A stretch of DNA of 64,000 bases. Origin: Solanum dulcamara (Eukaryota; Streptophyta; Magnoliopsida; Solanales; Solanaceae). Within the stretch, counting starts at the first letter, position 1, and the number at the start of each line of letters is the position of its first letter. Positions 33,453 to 47,132 of this stretch are shown in pieces. The notes under the pieces are model-generated. The model was not told where the DNA came from and did not search any database. It saw nothing but the letters and a program-made list of their open reading frames with translations. Location of the stretch: positions 6,318,001 to 6,382,000 of the forward strand of contig NC_077243.1 in the NCBI RefSeq assembly GCF_947179165.1. The letters run 5' to 3'. A program made the position numbers and the translations under genes.

Positions 33453-34655
33453 TTAGCTTTAAGGTGGTGGATCCTACGTGTTTGTAGAAGCCTAATATTG
33501 ACAGCCTTGTAATCTCTCACCAAATCTAACACGATAAATCACAGAGACTTTACAGTACCTCAGATGTTCTTTCAACTAAAGAGATCTTCCATTTTATACC
33601 TTACAGTTACCAGTTTTTGACAGTCAGTACATCCACAGGAAGAACGCATATTAATTACATACAATAAATGCAATGGGGACTTGTGGGAATAGCTAGGCAT
33701 CAAATAACAACATGTTCAATAGAAAACTCAAAAACAAAGACAAAGGTCCACCCCTCACCCAAATGAGCCCCCAAAACGTAGAAACTCAAGATAACACGAT
33801 CCACACCAGAATAATTTTTGATGCCTTTACAAAATTCAGTGGTAGAATGATTAGCCTGCCCTGTAGATGGATAAAGGTTTCAATTTTACAAACTGATTTA
33901 TGGAATCTTGTCAGGTACATGGCTAGTTAGATTACCAAGTACAGCAACACAAAATTGAGAGACGGTTGCATATCTAGAGCTATTTCTTGCGTTCCATTTC
34001 TTTCAGTTGGTGAAATACTCATAGAGACTTGAAAAGCTACCAGATTTCAATAAGATACTCATATTATTATATAAGATATCTAAACTAAATCTTATTCAGA
34101 AAATCATTTGGCTAAAGTCAACAGTTTCAACAATGAGAGTAACCTGCCATGGTGTGATTACATTTACTAAATCCCATCTTCCTACAAACCTCCATTTTGT
34201 AGTCAGCTAATTGCAGTGTTTTCCTGGATATTGTGCTATGACCATGTGTAGTTCTGTAATAAACTACTTCAATTAGTTAGATATTCTCGTAGAATAGGAC
34301 ATTAGAAAGTAAACAGATCCTCAACCATAACTCATTCTGCTCAGCTGGAATTTATGAAGAACTGTTATATACATGGTATATAGCAAAACAAGAAAATAAT
34401 TTAGTAATGATAACAATACTACACTAGGAGATCAAAATGAAGCCCTTTAATAAAAAACCAATGAGGCATAAGAGATCTAAAAACTTTTCTTACCTGCAAC
34501 CACTAAGTAAGAAGAATAAAAAAAGATACCATGACAAACAGCAGAGATCGCTGCTTCTTGTTGTCTACTCTGAACTCCCGCAGGAAAAGAATACTGACTC
34601 TGGCCAAGAATCAGATAGCTAACTATCTGCCAAATAAGCTGCCTTGTCATGCCAT
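33453..34655. other. Intergenic between PMT and PKS
   Basis: Upstream region of PKS and 3' flank of the methyltransferase gene. No separate gene seen. Confidence 0.5.
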
Positions 34656-37600
34656 TCACTGTAAGATGGTTGAGTTGTTATCTCCAACAACCCAGTATCT
34701 TTTGACAGCAAACAATACCTTTTTAGGGATAAGAGGACCATCCTCATGATCCACCATTTTTGTTTTCCACCTCATACCAGATACAATTCTTTTTACTTGG
34801 CCAATAATATCTGCATGATCTCGGAATATAACTGCGCCTTCTGGTCTAAGAATCCTGTCCATCTCTAGTAGAATGTCCTCAGCATTACATCTGCAAGTAA
34901 AGCAACTCAGATGCAATTAGCACTAATGGAATGATCAGAAAGTTTAACAAGATCGAACTCTATGCGCACATTGATTATATGTCCTCTATTTTTATAATAA
35001 CTGTAACTTTTTTATAACGATCCTGATTACTGAAATTATTAGCAACACCAGAAGTTCATCAACTTCTTAAAAGATATGCAACCCCCACCCCCCAATAAAA
35101 AAAAGAAATAGAAAGTTTCTCATAAAACTGTATCATCTACCTTCTATATATATGGTGCCCTCCTACCACAAGGAGTTGTCTCCATAACAGACTAGTGGCA
35201 GATGTTAAATTGAAATGTTCTAGACTCAGATCAAGTGGAGTCTGAAGAACTTACTTGTCCTTATATAAGCTGAAGATCCCATTTGCATGAATAAGGTCAT
35301 ATGTCCGAGGATAGGTAGAGAAGGCTTCACACCTGAATTTGAAAGTTGGACAGAAGATGACATAACAGTAAGAGACTTGCAAATCAAGAAAAAAGTAAGG
35401 AAAGCCAGAGATAGCAAATTCACACGATACCAAAATCCCCCCTATTCTTAAAAAAGAACATATAAGAATCAAGAACATCGCACCAGCAGAGAAGGGTTGG
35501 CTCTTAATGTCAGTAACTACTCAACGAGTAAAACCAAAAGAAAACGCAATTACACTATCTCTAACTGGAAGATTCAAAGGGCTTTGTTTCAATGATAAGT
35601 GAGGGGAACATATAAGAAGCGAAAAAGTAGTTATCATTATTTAACAACTTTAAGCTATGCTAAACATATGTCTAAGAATTTAAACTAGGACAGGATCTGA
35701 GGCAACTCCAACAACATAGAAAGACAGAAAAGGAACCATCTCTCAAAATAAACTTAACAGTCAGACAAATGAATTGTAACACACTAATGTTTCCACAACA
35801 TTGTTCTCTTTACTTATTCTTATACAACTTACTGTCCAGAAAAATTAATACAAAGAAGGACGAATTGATGGTACAGAGCAATAAGAAAAGATGAGGGAGC
35901 TTCATATAATTACCAGTCATGGTAGATGCCAATCAGGCCTCGATCATATAATACACCAAGAGTGTCCCTTTCAGCTATAGTTGGCACAACATTCATGACC
36001 CATAGCTTAGATGATTCTAACGCTGCAGCAAAACTTCCTAGGCCAGCATTCATATCTAGTATATTGCGATACCTCCTAGTGTCAAGGAGCTTGTTAACTC
36101 TCTTATAAGCTTTCACATGCTTCTTCCATGACTTGTTGTCCTCCTGGAATGATTCAACAGAGACTCCAGGAAGAGATCCACTTGCTATTTTTGGAGGAAT
36201 AGCATTAAGTCTCTCCGGAAATGGCTTGAGCTCTCCACCAGAAACTTGCTCTGAATTGGTAGTTTCAAGATACGGAGCTACACATGCCTCCATCTTCTTA
36301 TACCTGTAGCAATATTCTGGCTTAATATCAAGAAATCAGATGGAAACCACAAACTTTATCACCAAAGCTGTAGAGAACTCAAAATCCCCAAATCCCCTTT
36401 TATTTTCAAAAAGTAATGCTATTCAGTACTTCTAATGAAGCAGTGTTGTACGCATATTTCATAAGAGGCCATTTAGCAAACACTGTGGCTTTCAACATAT
36501 CATAATCACTAAAAGAAAGGAAGGGAATGGTTTTGGCATGGAACAGCAAGTGCTTGTAGGTATGTAACATGTTTGGCCATAGAAGATAAAAGACACAGCC
36601 ACACAGGACAGGCAACATACAAGGATACATATACTACAAGAGAACTCAGTTGTCAATTAGTATCCCCTTTGACTACTAAACATATTGCAATGTAATCAAT
36701 TACCTCTGCCACTCAAAATCTTAAGAACAGAAACGTGAACTAAAGAGACTGACAAAAATCATAAAAGCAATCCTCTATAACTTCTATTATACTTGCCAAT
36801 TACAGCTTTGTGCATCCATTGAATAACACAACAAAGGAGAAGAAAATCCTAATTATTTGGCCATTTGAGAACTGAAAGTTTGGATGAATAACATTATAAG
36901 GTGGAAGGAGTTACCAGACATTTTCTGAATTCGAGAGGTCACATAGAGTTACACGGGAATCTCGTTCACTGCAGTACTCAGAGTTTACTCGTTTTCTCCA
37001 TATAGCTATCTCACCTTTCTCATACTTCTTTTCCCAGCAGAGAAGCTCAGCTATCTCTTCAATCATTCTTTGTTCCTCCTCCAGCTCCTCTTTAGATTGT
37101 TGCCAAGCTTTATAATTTGTCCACCAGCTGATGGGAGGACCTGAAAGTATCCAATACCCCCCTGGTCTGAGAACTCGATCCACTTCCATCATGTACAGTC
37201 CACCTAAAAAGAGTGATTCAGAAGTTATCAGAAAATAATAAAAAATTAATTGAAGGAAGAAGGTAATTAAAAAAATTCCAAAATACAGAAACAGCCAATA
37301 GATTAAATATCCAATTCTCAATGGCATCCACATGCATTATCTTCTTTCTGAATAACACTTACCAAAACAAAAGACACATGCCTTATTCCTAAAGTTCATT
37401 CTCAAACACCAAGGGGGTGGGGGTGGGGTGGGGTGGACCCAAAGAAGGAAAAAGAAAGACATGTTTTGCATGTAGATGTACATTACCAATGTATTTGACT
37501 AGGTACATGTATGTTTAGATGCACATACAAGTATAAATATGACAAGTATATTATTTTGACTTGCAATGTTTATAAAATGAGACTAAAAGAAGGTGCATTC

Positions 37601-39715
37601 TTTAATTAAGGGAACTTATGGGCTTATTAGCATAGGACAAAGTTTTCATTTGAAAGTTTAAAGTGGGAATTATTTTTGCAATACAAAATGGAACGGGAAA
37701 ATCAATCTAGGATTATCCTTGGTTGGCAATTGGTGCTAGAGAATGGTTGCTGAATTACCAGGAGATCATGTACCACAAATACAGGAGAACTTTGACAAAT
37801 AAAAGCTTGTGTTGAGCAATATCTCTTTTGGGGAATAATTTGGTCTAAGTTGATTAATTTTCTTACAACTCCAGCTCCCAAAGCCAAGGTATCATATCAA
37901 TCAGCAAACTTATTCTGGATAATCTAAAATTAGTTGGAGTCAGCTATATGAATATTGCTTATCTCGTTGCACTCTATTCAGGTCTATTTTGTTGCAACAT
38001 TAAATTATTTTTCTTTCAAGGTAAGTAAGGGTTTCTCTAGAAGTAGAGGTTCTCCAATCATGTACTTACCCTACGCTAACATATAAGTCTTTCACCAAAC
38101 AGAAAAAATCCACAAATACCAGATCTAATGAAAATGTTGCAGCAAATTTAAGTCTTAATTTGAACTAGTTGGTATCACCAAGGTATCATATATACACCAA
38201 AAGAAGAGCTGTGAATGCTAAACGAATGCACATATATCCAATAAGATAGGTCGGGATTTCTCAAGCGGAGCAATCCCCAGCCTTGTCAGATTGCTAGTTA
38301 GATTAAAAGATCGCAAAGAACAAAAAGATACAGAACAAAAGAGATGCTTACCGTTTGCAGTCCATGGAATCAAACAACGTGAACAATGAGCCATATCAAA
38401 GGCCTTTGATGGAAATGGCAATTTTATGGTTCCAAGTACACCAATAACTGCTGGTACGCCTCTTTCCAAAGCAAATTGGACTTGAGCTTCATGTGAGTCT
38501 CTTGGTGCAAATGACATGGCTATAATGTTTTTCTTGAAAAGGTATGCACCCCAACTAGCAACCTAAGAAGCCATATGCCATTCATCAAACATAAAGAGAT
38601 AGAATTTGGATAGAAACATGCATCATTTATAATGGCAACAACAACAAAAGTAAAAGCTTTAACCTCACCAAAAAAAAAGCTAATCAAGAAAATAATACAA
38701 ACTACCAGCTTTCATGAAAATAGATCTCAAATAATATTGCAAAGGTAAAGCACTCATCAAAAGGGAGTACAACTACCAGATAGATAGTGCAAAGAAAAAG
38801 CAGCAGTGCATTAAGATTATCAGAGCAGTAAAGAAGGCAAGTAAGACGATCAGAATATATTAGGTTTAAGTAGTAACTAGAAATCTCCCCTAAAGCTAGA
38901 TGTCTGCTTAATCTATTTTTTTGCCTAGTCATAGCATAACCTACTCTTGTAATGGAGCTAACATATGTATTTTTGTAACCCTGCATCTCCTTGCTGCCTT
39001 CTAATGAAATTACTTCATCGGAAAAAAAACAGAATATATTGACATGCTTTGACAAGTTTCAACTCACCCCACATCCCGTATCCAATGCAGTTCGAACTGT
39101 GCCATTGTCCATTGGGATTACAGAAGCAAGCTGGTCAATATACGCATCTGCCCCATGTGGGAACTGAGTTCCGCCACCTGGAAATCTAAGTAGATCACCT
39201 TCATACTGTACCCAATTTTGCACTGCCTTCTCAACTGTTAAACTTTTATGTGGTGCATTTGCATAAGGTACATAGTCACGACTCTTTGGCCATGGAAAAG
39301 GAGTTATATAACCTTTTGGGGCTGGAATAAGACAATGCAGCTTCTCTTCTTCTGGAGGACAATGTCTCTCCCTATAGTTCATATTTTCTCTAGGAAATGT
39401 CATTGCTCGCATTTGATCATGACACGGTGTATAATCAACATATTGCTCACCACAAGGTTCAAACTGCTTGATTTTCAGTTTGGGATCAGCAACCACTCCA
39501 CTTTGATCGCCGTGATGAGTTTCATATTCTAGATTGGAGAGGATGCTGCAGTCCTCTGCCTTCTTTGTTATTTGAAGAGCTCTGCTGTCCCCCTTCGCGA
39601 AACCACCTCTTTGCCAGACTCCTATAAGATAGAAAAAACAACACAGAAAAGCTACAACAAATATTGAGGCAGGGCCTCTGCTTCTGTTATCTCCTGGATT
39701 TCCTTTTATTGCCAT
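34656..39715 (-). CDS. PMT2: Probable pectin methyltransferase, PMT2 type
   Basis: Golgi type II membrane protein of the DUF248/QUASIMODO2 family, thought to methylate homogalacturonan with S-adenosylmethionine (family knowledge). Six coding exons on the minus strand: 39715-39068, 38562-38352, 37203-36915, 36303-35914, 35332-35255, 34890-34656. All are GT-AG; the joined frame encodes 616 residues, the usual length. Seen: a short basic cytosolic end, one membrane segment (residues 16-34, [19 protein letters not shown]), [29 protein letters not shown]-binding motif [15 protein letters not shown] split by intron 1, [30 protein letters not shown], a second methyltransferase-like half with [25 protein letters not shown] and MDRILRPEG. 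The start is the ATG matching family N-termini, 13 codons inside a longer frame. It resembles Arabidopsis PMT2/PMT14. Confidence 0.95.
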
Positions 39716-40045
39716 GCTTGACCTAGAATTGCAATTCCAGGTTTCAGATGACATGGAAAAAACGAAAGAAAATAATGTTCAATCATTGTCGTGAATAGTA
39801 ACCGTTGAGGATACAGATGAAGAGGTTGTTGACTATCCTCATATTAACAAACATATATTTTGGTTTGAGAAATATGATCAAGTGTGAAGTAATTATCATA
39901 GGCTCTTGATTACCCTAATTATGCAAGCACTTACATGTTGTCAAGACAACAAAAGAGGGTGTAGCCAAAGGGGTGCAAAGGGGGTCGAAAATTACACTGT
40001 GAAGATAGGTAAACTTTTTTTTTACATATATATAAGTTGTTGAAT

Positions 40046-40981
40046 TTGGTGTCCAGGTCATCTAAAAGAGAAGTAGTTGCAAGTATATTGGGTCTATCAT
40101 GCAAGGCAGCGGGGAGATTGACGATGATGTCACACATCGTATTGGAGTAGGGTGGATGAAATGGAGGCTCGCTTCCGGAGTGCTATGCGACAAGAAGGTA
40201 CCATCAAAACTTAAAGGCAAGTTCTACAAAGTGGTGGTTAGACCAGCTATGTTGTATGGGGCGGAGTGTTGGCCAGTTAAGACTTCTCACGTTCAAAAGA
40301 TGAAAGTTGCCGAGATGAGAATGTTGAGATGGATGTGTGGGCACACTAGGAACGATAGGATTAAAAATGAGGCTATTCGGGACAAGGTGGGAGTAGCCTC
40401 GGTGGAAGACAAGATGCGGGAAATGCGACTGAGATGGTTTGGGCATGTAAAGAGGAGAGACACAGATACCTCAGTGCGGAGGTGTGAGAGACTGGCCATG
40501 GATGGTTACAGAAGAGGTAGGGGTAGGCCGAAGAAGTATTGGGGAGAGGTGATTAGACAGGACATGGCACAGTTACAGCTTACCGAGGACATGATCTTAG
40601 ATAGGAGGGTGTGGAGGACCCACATTAGGGTAGAAGGCTAGTACATAGTCTCGTTATTCTTCCCTATTCTTAGGCGCATTAGCGAGTTACAACTTCGTGT
40701 GCTCTGATTTCTGTATTTCTGTTATTTTTGTTATTTCTGTTATTATTTATTACTTTCTATACTTTGAATACTCTATTTTATTTGTGACGCTTTCGTTATT
40801 TGTTTTTTGTTTTTTCCATAACTCTTTTAATTTCTTCACCTTATCTGACATCTTTTTATGCTTTTATTGAGCCGAGGGTCTCCAGAAAACAGTCGTCCTA
40901 CCAAAGGTAGGAGTAATATCTGCGTACACTCTACCCTCCCCAGACCCCACGTTGTGGAATTTCACTGGGTTGTTGTTGTTG
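40046..40981 (+). mobile_element. 5'-truncated RTE-clade LINE, second copy
   Basis: Flanked by a perfect 17-bp target duplication, tatataagttgttgaat (40029-40045 and 40982-40998). The insertion begins inside the RT C-terminal region, carries the complete 3' UTR and ends in (gtt)n. It is highly similar to the 3' third of the LINE in NRP intron 1, so both come from one family that was recently active. Confidence 0.93.
40099..40641 (+). pseudogene. RTE LINE RT C-terminal fragment
   Basis: An open frame of 180 codons covering the C-terminal part of the RTE protein: [76 protein letters not shown] and a stop after RTHIRVEG. The catalytic FADD region is absent because of 5' truncation. It has no function as a gene. 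Confidence 0.88.
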
Positions 40982-41613
40982 TATATAAGTTGTTGAATCT
41001 CCTTGACATATGAACTTTCTATTTGAATAAATGTGCTCATAAATACAAGTAAAAAGGTAAATCATAAATGTTGTTTCTTTGCAATTTTAGTAGGTAAAGG
41101 TCAATGCAACTAAGTAGTAATTCTCAAGAGGAGAGGAGAAAAAGCACAGGGTTTCCAATCTACTACTCTTAATACTACATAACTCTACTTAGAGTTTTTT
41201 ATCATCCAACATCATAGATAATTATCATTTATCTGAACTACATAAAAATCTGAAAAGGCAACATTCACTTGAGGAGCTCAAAAGAAAGAAGTGAAGTTCG
41301 GTCCAAATTCTTGAAATACTGCTAAACAACTACTTAGGTAACATAATTTTGTACAAGAATTGAAATCATCAAAACGAATACAAATTGAGAAAAGAAATCT
41401 TACGGATCTCAGGAAACAGGAGTCTTCCAATAGGATCAAGCCATTGTTCGATTAATCACGATGTATTCAAAACAGTGTTTGATCGGAATTTACAGTAGTC
41501 GGTTGTTTGGAGTATACGACATCGGACATTACTTGACAAGACAAATCCGATGTTTTCGATGAAGTGGAAGTTGGTGTTATTTAAGGCCTCAGTTTTTGAC
41601 TCTGACTTTATAA

Positions 41614-42560
41614 GGAAATAGAATAGAATATTCTCGGATGGAGTTCATGGTTGAGTAGGAACATTTATTTTCAGACTAGTGAATTTATTCGTCCGTTGCT
41701 CGATAATAAAACATCTTATTATATTTACAAAGCGATTATTTAAAATATTCAAGTGGTAAAAAAGAACATGATACAAATTGTATTGTCCTAATTTTTGTGA
41801 CTTTCCAATTCTCTAATTTCAAGAAAATTAAGTAGAAAGATAAGGAGAGAAATTCATCTATTTATATCATTCATGTATGGTATCATAATTATTTTTGTTA
41901 ATTATTTTGACACAAGTACTGCAATAAAACTAAATGAGATACTATTTTATATTTGGTTAATTTGAAACTGATTACTATTTTTTTTTATTTTTTTTTCCTC
42001 ATTCTTTAGATTTCTAAAGGAAAAATGACTCTTATAACAATTCTGATTTTTCTCTTTGTTTTCACCTTAACTAAATGCGGTATTAAATAGTGACTTTGTG
42101 ATTACATATGTTTTATTGTTACCGTGTTTGTTGTAAAAAAAAAAAAAAAAAACTCATAGATTTACTTACGATTACGAATTAAAAATTCATATATACAATA
42201 AGTGAAACATGACATAAAAAGATGCAATTATCTTGTATACATAGGAAGCTTTAGTGACATATCACACAGTTTCTCAGTTCATGCAGAGCATCCATCCACG
42301 AATTGAAGGCTGAACATTGAACAAACCAAATCTCCCCGAACAAATATTTGAAGAGTAATGTTTTCTTGATAAATCAGGACTTAAAGATAGCAAGTTTATA
42401 GGAGTAACTTTCTACACTCCACGCCCTACCCCAGAAAGATGGCATGTTTGGAGGTGTGGGGGATGAAGAGTACTCGATTGGCCAAGCTATATACTTCTCA
42501 ATAGTAATCTAAGGTACACTCAAGTCATCTGAAGTTCCGACTGTCCTATTAATAGATGGC
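41614..42560. other. Intergenic between ASC-1 and PMT genes
   Basis: AT-rich, with an A18 tract near 42136-42153. No gene seen. Confidence 0.5.
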
Positions 42561-45500
42561 TCATGCCACAATTTTGCTATTTGAAGATCCATGTAGCTTG
42601 CCCTCTACTATCAAACGTGAGTGTTCGCTGGTATCATGTAGCACTCTCCCAGTAATCTCCAAGCACAAGCCATTTCTCGGGCCTTTCTTACTATTCTTCT
42701 CCTTGGGAGTTTTCCTAGGCCCTGGATCCACAAAGACTGGTTGTACCTTCAGGTTTGGGTTAGGTCTAATGCGCGTTGCTTCCTTTTCCTCTGCTGGTCT
42801 GAAGAGGATTCCCTTCTGCTGTTCTTCAGCGGCCTCGTCTTTATTTAAAAGAACCTGCAGAAATGTTATTATAGTTGAGATATATAAATTTACTCCAAGC
42901 AATCAGCAGGCTTTCTTCAGGTTATTAAAAAAAAGTTCAGGACTAATGTTTATCCACCAGAAAGAAAAAAAATGTAAACCTACGCCCTGTGCCTAAACAA
43001 AAATACACAATACATAATGCATCCCAACTAAAAGTTTCAATCACATAAGCAAAAAAGAATACAAGTAATAACACTGCAACAAGTGACTTTTGCGTCGAGC
43101 ACAAACAATCAGAAACTGGGGATGACAAAAAGAAGTGAGGGTTGAAGAAACTACCAACTCTTTTTAGACAATCAAAGAGCAGATAGTGGAATTGCATGAG
43201 AAACAATTGTAGTGATAATGAATCAATGCTCCGAAGCAACTTATGACCAAGCCTCATGTTTATTTTTTTATTTGGGCTATGAAGCTCACAAAATTTGAGT
43301 AAAGTCAAAGCCAGACTTTGGATATATAATCTCTATCAACATGGTATTCAACAATGAGCTATGCTGCAGCACATTTACATAAAGAAAAGATAGGAATCAA
43401 CAGTCAAAAGACACTAGTGACTAGTTTGTCTTGATGATTGAAAAAGCAAGACTAACAAAATTCACAAAAGAACAAGATAAGAACCACTTTCTCGCCCTCC
43501 TTGGCAAAGAAAAAGAACACAGAATAAAGAAGAAAAAAAGGACAAGAGGGAAAAGGAAAAAGACGCGAACACATCTTTTTTTATGGCAATGAAAGAAAAA
43601 CCTTGCGGCCGACGAGGTCAAATGTCATTACGACTCTATTCCGTTTGGCATGTTCAGCTTCTTCTATCTCCTCTTTCTTTTTCCTCAGAAGTTCCTTTTC
43701 CTGTTATAAGGAGAGGAAAAGAAGGATCACAAATATAAGTCAGTGTCATCATAGAAGCCAAGCATTGCAAAGTGAAATGTTCTCACAATCAGTACACTGC
43801 ATACCTCCTTCGACAACCAGCTATTTCCCTCAATCTCGTAGTAGTCACTTTGGTCATCGATAACAGTCGTACGTGCTGCAGAGTTCCGATCATATTCAAT
43901 TAGCCTCTTTGCATAGGCTTCAGCTGCTTCCTCAGCATCGGAAATTGGAACTGGACCTTCATCTAATCCAGCATACGAGCTTCCCTCCTTCAGCACAAGT
44001 GCACCACAAAAGTTGCAAGGCCCTTCACCTTCCTGTTTACAGACTATCTTTCCACACGATAAACAGTTGCTTATCAGCCTATGTCGGCGGGCTTGGCATG
44101 AGCATGGCTTCCCCTGTTGAAATATGATGGAACCTTTTGCAGCCTCAGCAAGAGATATAACTTTCTCAGATTTTTTCTTTTTAGAGTTTCTTTGACTTGC
44201 TTGGGATTGAGGCGCAGTTGTTTTTGTAGAGTTCCCTTGACTTCCTCTCTGTAGGTTTCGTCCATTTGATGTCTCAGCAAAGCTCTGGATTTCCTGCTTA
44301 CTCGAGGCTTTACTTTCTTTTGGTGCTCGTACTTGTTTTTTAGTTCCAGCTTCCAGACTATCATCTGAAGGAGGCTTTACATATGCTTGTAATTTGGAAG
44401 AAGAAGTACCTTGGTACAAATCTGAATGACCTCTCCGTCTCAAATACTCACCAGTCACACTCTTTCCAGCTTCCTGACCTATGATATTCTATAGAAGATT
44501 CAGAAAGAAAAGATGTCAGTAAATGAACAAACAACAGTCAAATGGTACCAAACATAATCTTAATTGCATGGCCATCTGCAGAGAAGATCTTGTAGAAAGT
44601 AAAAAAAACACATGCTGATACATGAAATTAAGTTGTTGTTTTTTTGAAACTGGTAACTTTACATGAAATCAAATTTTAATAACCAATAACAAGTAACAAT
44701 GTAAAACAGGTCTTATCAAGATCCCGAAATTAGGATCATTTTCAATTACCAAATGAAAAGGTAATCTTTCACTTTCTAACAGGTGGAAGGGAAGGGTATG
44801 CTAGAAAGACTCATCAAAGAACCTCCTTCTCATTAATCTACACATTCTCTAAATATCAAGAAGACTTAAAGACATACATACCAAAAAAAAATAAAAAAAT
44901 CACTATCAATGAGCATTAGACAACAATTTGATCATATGATTGAAAAGGAATGGACATGAACTGAGGCCATCTGACTTTTCATCATCTCACCAATTAAATT
45001 TTTCACCCAAACGAGACTCAGATAGCAAAAATAAGTGGGGATCGGCCAGCACCGCTTGGGAGTTATTGTACATATTTGACTGCAGCCTCAGGATATACAT
45101 GCTTATAGAAATAGCCATAACATTGGAACTTGTAGGATTTTAGCAACCAAATAAAAGCAAATAGTCACAAATTTCAAATGTTGAGAAGAGTGTAAAGTTA
45201 TTTTATTATTCAGGAACATCATAATTTCATATAGTGCTGTTGTAGGCGAAAAGCGCAAACGCACAATAACAATTTCCAAGTTGGTGAAAAAAACAGGAGA
45301 CGAAAAAGAAAAGTATATAATGTAGGGAAGTGCCTTTAAGCAGAAACAAAACTATATGAGAAAATGAATTGAGGAAAAAGGGCAATCCAGTGAAATATTT
45401 GAAGCTAATCAAGGTCAACAAAGGGTAGCCTGGTGCATTAAGCTCTCGGAGAGCGGATTCCGAGGAAACACCGGACCACATTGGGTCTATTTTACACAGT

Positions 45501-47088
45501 CTTATCTTACATTTCTACAAGAGACTACATCCAAGGTCAATCCCATGACCTGCCCCCCCCCCCCCCCCTCCCCAAGTAAAAAAATGTCAATCAAGTTCAA
45601 AATCATTTTAATTTTTTTTTATCAAGCTAGAATTTAGTTATTTTCGGTAAATGCTTTTTTAACTAAATTTCTAATTTTCTACACCAACAATACTTCCATA
45701 TTCATTCTTTGTCAATTGTTTTTCCAGCTCTATTTATTATTTAGTACAACCTCTTCAACACTGAGTCAAAGGCCATCACAAATTTAACTTAAGAAAGCAG
45801 TTACTGAATGGTCCTTGCTGAGAAACAGAGTTAGTGCCTTTGTCACCATACTAAAGCGCTGCCATCTTTTTCTTCTTTTCTTCTCAGGATAAAATGCATT
45901 GGTTTAGTGCCAACTCTTTACTCTATAAACACAACGACCATTGGCCTTATAAAGTTGATTTAATAAAGCAGTTAGCTGATGGACTCTGCTAAGACACGCA
46001 ATCGGCGCCTTGAGGAATGCAATGGAAGTCAACCTTTTTTCGTTTATTGGCTAAATTGGATCAGAAGCCTTATCTGATAGATGTGAAGCACTCAACTTGC
46101 ATGGCACCTAGTTTCAAGGTTTTAAGTGTGGATTAACAACACGGATTAGGCCAAAACACTAGCTTTTCATTCATTTCTTTATACAATTATGTCAACCTTA
46201 AAAAGAAAATTTCAGTTATAAGTTTTCAGATGTTCTTTACTTGAAGCATTTTGCCTCGTTATTTTAGCTTTTCAAGTGAATTAGAAGCGAGTCCTTCAAT
46301 CACCAAATACTTATAATTTGAGACTAGAGCATTAGAATACATGTTTAGAAAACACGAACCAATCTAATGTAACTAAAAGCTAGCTAACTTCATTTGCTTT
46401 CTTGTTGGATAAGGTGCGGAATTATGTACATTTTTCATTATCCATTTAAAATAGAAATGAATATAAAATCTCATACCTGTATGGCCTCATTAATTTTAAG
46501 TTTCAAGTGAATTAGAAGCGAGTCCACATTTTTTTTCAATCACCAAATACTTATAATTTGAGACTAGAGCATCAGAGTACGAACCAATTTTAATGCAACT
46601 AACAGAAGATAAACAGTGAAACCAAGCAATCATGATAAAGTAAATTAGCCTAAAGAGAACCAACAACAGAAAAGACAATAAGATTTAAAAAAAGAAAAAA
46701 AAAAGGACAAATAACAAGATGAACACAACGTTCATCACAAAATCAAAAAGATCCCATTTGATCTTCCAATGTGAATGAGTGCAGCCCATAATCAATTATA
46801 AATCCCAACCCTCAATTACGTACTTTCTACTGAATCCAGAACCCAAATCAACAGAACAAACAATTGGAAGCAATAAAATCAGCATGACAGAAAGTATAAA
46901 CACCATATATGGAGATGGAGGAAAGGGAGGAAGGTTACATCGAGATATTCTTTAGCGTCGAGAGGAGGAGCAAGCTCACAATAGGAGACAAGCCCAGAAA
47001 TAATCTCAGCATCTAAATCAAGACCGTTCTCTATTTTGTTGCACAGCTCCAGTAACGCTCTTTCCAGCCATTGCCCTGACGATTCCAT
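42561..47088 (-). CDS. Activating signal cointegrator 1 (ASC-1/TRIP4)-like zinc-finger protein
   Basis: Plant relative of ASC-1, a C2HC5 zinc-finger transcription or RNA co-activator subunit (family knowledge; plant role poorly known). Four exons on the minus strand: 47088-46939, 44488-43805, 43700-43602, 42854-42561. GT-AG junctions join to 408 residues. Seen: a helical N-terminus (MESSGQWLERALLELCNKIE), a low-complexity Ser/Lys/Gln-rich linker, and the zinc-finger block at about residues 172-214 (CSCQARRHRLISNCLSCGK, then IVCKQEGEGPCNFCG). After it come DYYEIEGNSWLSKEEKELLR, a charged coiled-coil-like stretch, TFDLVGRK and the conserved DEAAEEQQKGILFRPAEEKE. There is no ASCH domain at the C-terminus, unlike the animal protein. 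The start is the first ATG of exon 1. Confidence 0.92.
45549..45574 (-). repeat. Poly(C) tract in ASC-1 intron 1
   Basis: About 18 consecutive C on the plus strand followed by tcccc. In the pre-mRNA (minus strand) this becomes a long G run that could form a G-quadruplex. Length is likely to vary between individuals. Confidence 0.7.
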
Positions 47089-47122
47089 TTCTTTTCTTCT
47101 CTTCTTTTCTGTCTTCTTGCCT

Positions 47123-47132
47123 CTTTATATAG
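47123..47132 (-). promoter_or_regulatory. TATA box of the ASC-1-like gene
   Basis: The minus strand reads GCTATATAAAG about 35-44 bp before the ATG. Transcription would then start about 10 bp before the ATG, giving a very short leader. Confidence 0.5.

Larger units (their letters stand above)
39722..41613 (-). promoter_or_regulatory. Likely 5'-UTR intron and promoter of the PMT gene
   Basis: An acceptor (ttgcaattctag) lies 7 bases before the ATG, at 39723-39724. A matching donor (GAGATCC-gtaaga, exon end 41404) lies 1.7 kb upstream, with a TTATAAAG TATA-like motif at 41606-41613 on the minus strand. This would make a non-coding first exon of roughly 170 bp. The RTE LINE at 40046-40981 would sit inside this intron, antisense to the gene. 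The structure is inferred from motifs. Confidence 0.4.

Noticed and set aside
42556..42996. Plus-strand frame of 146 codons
   Set aside because: It is antisense to the last exon of the ASC-1-like gene.
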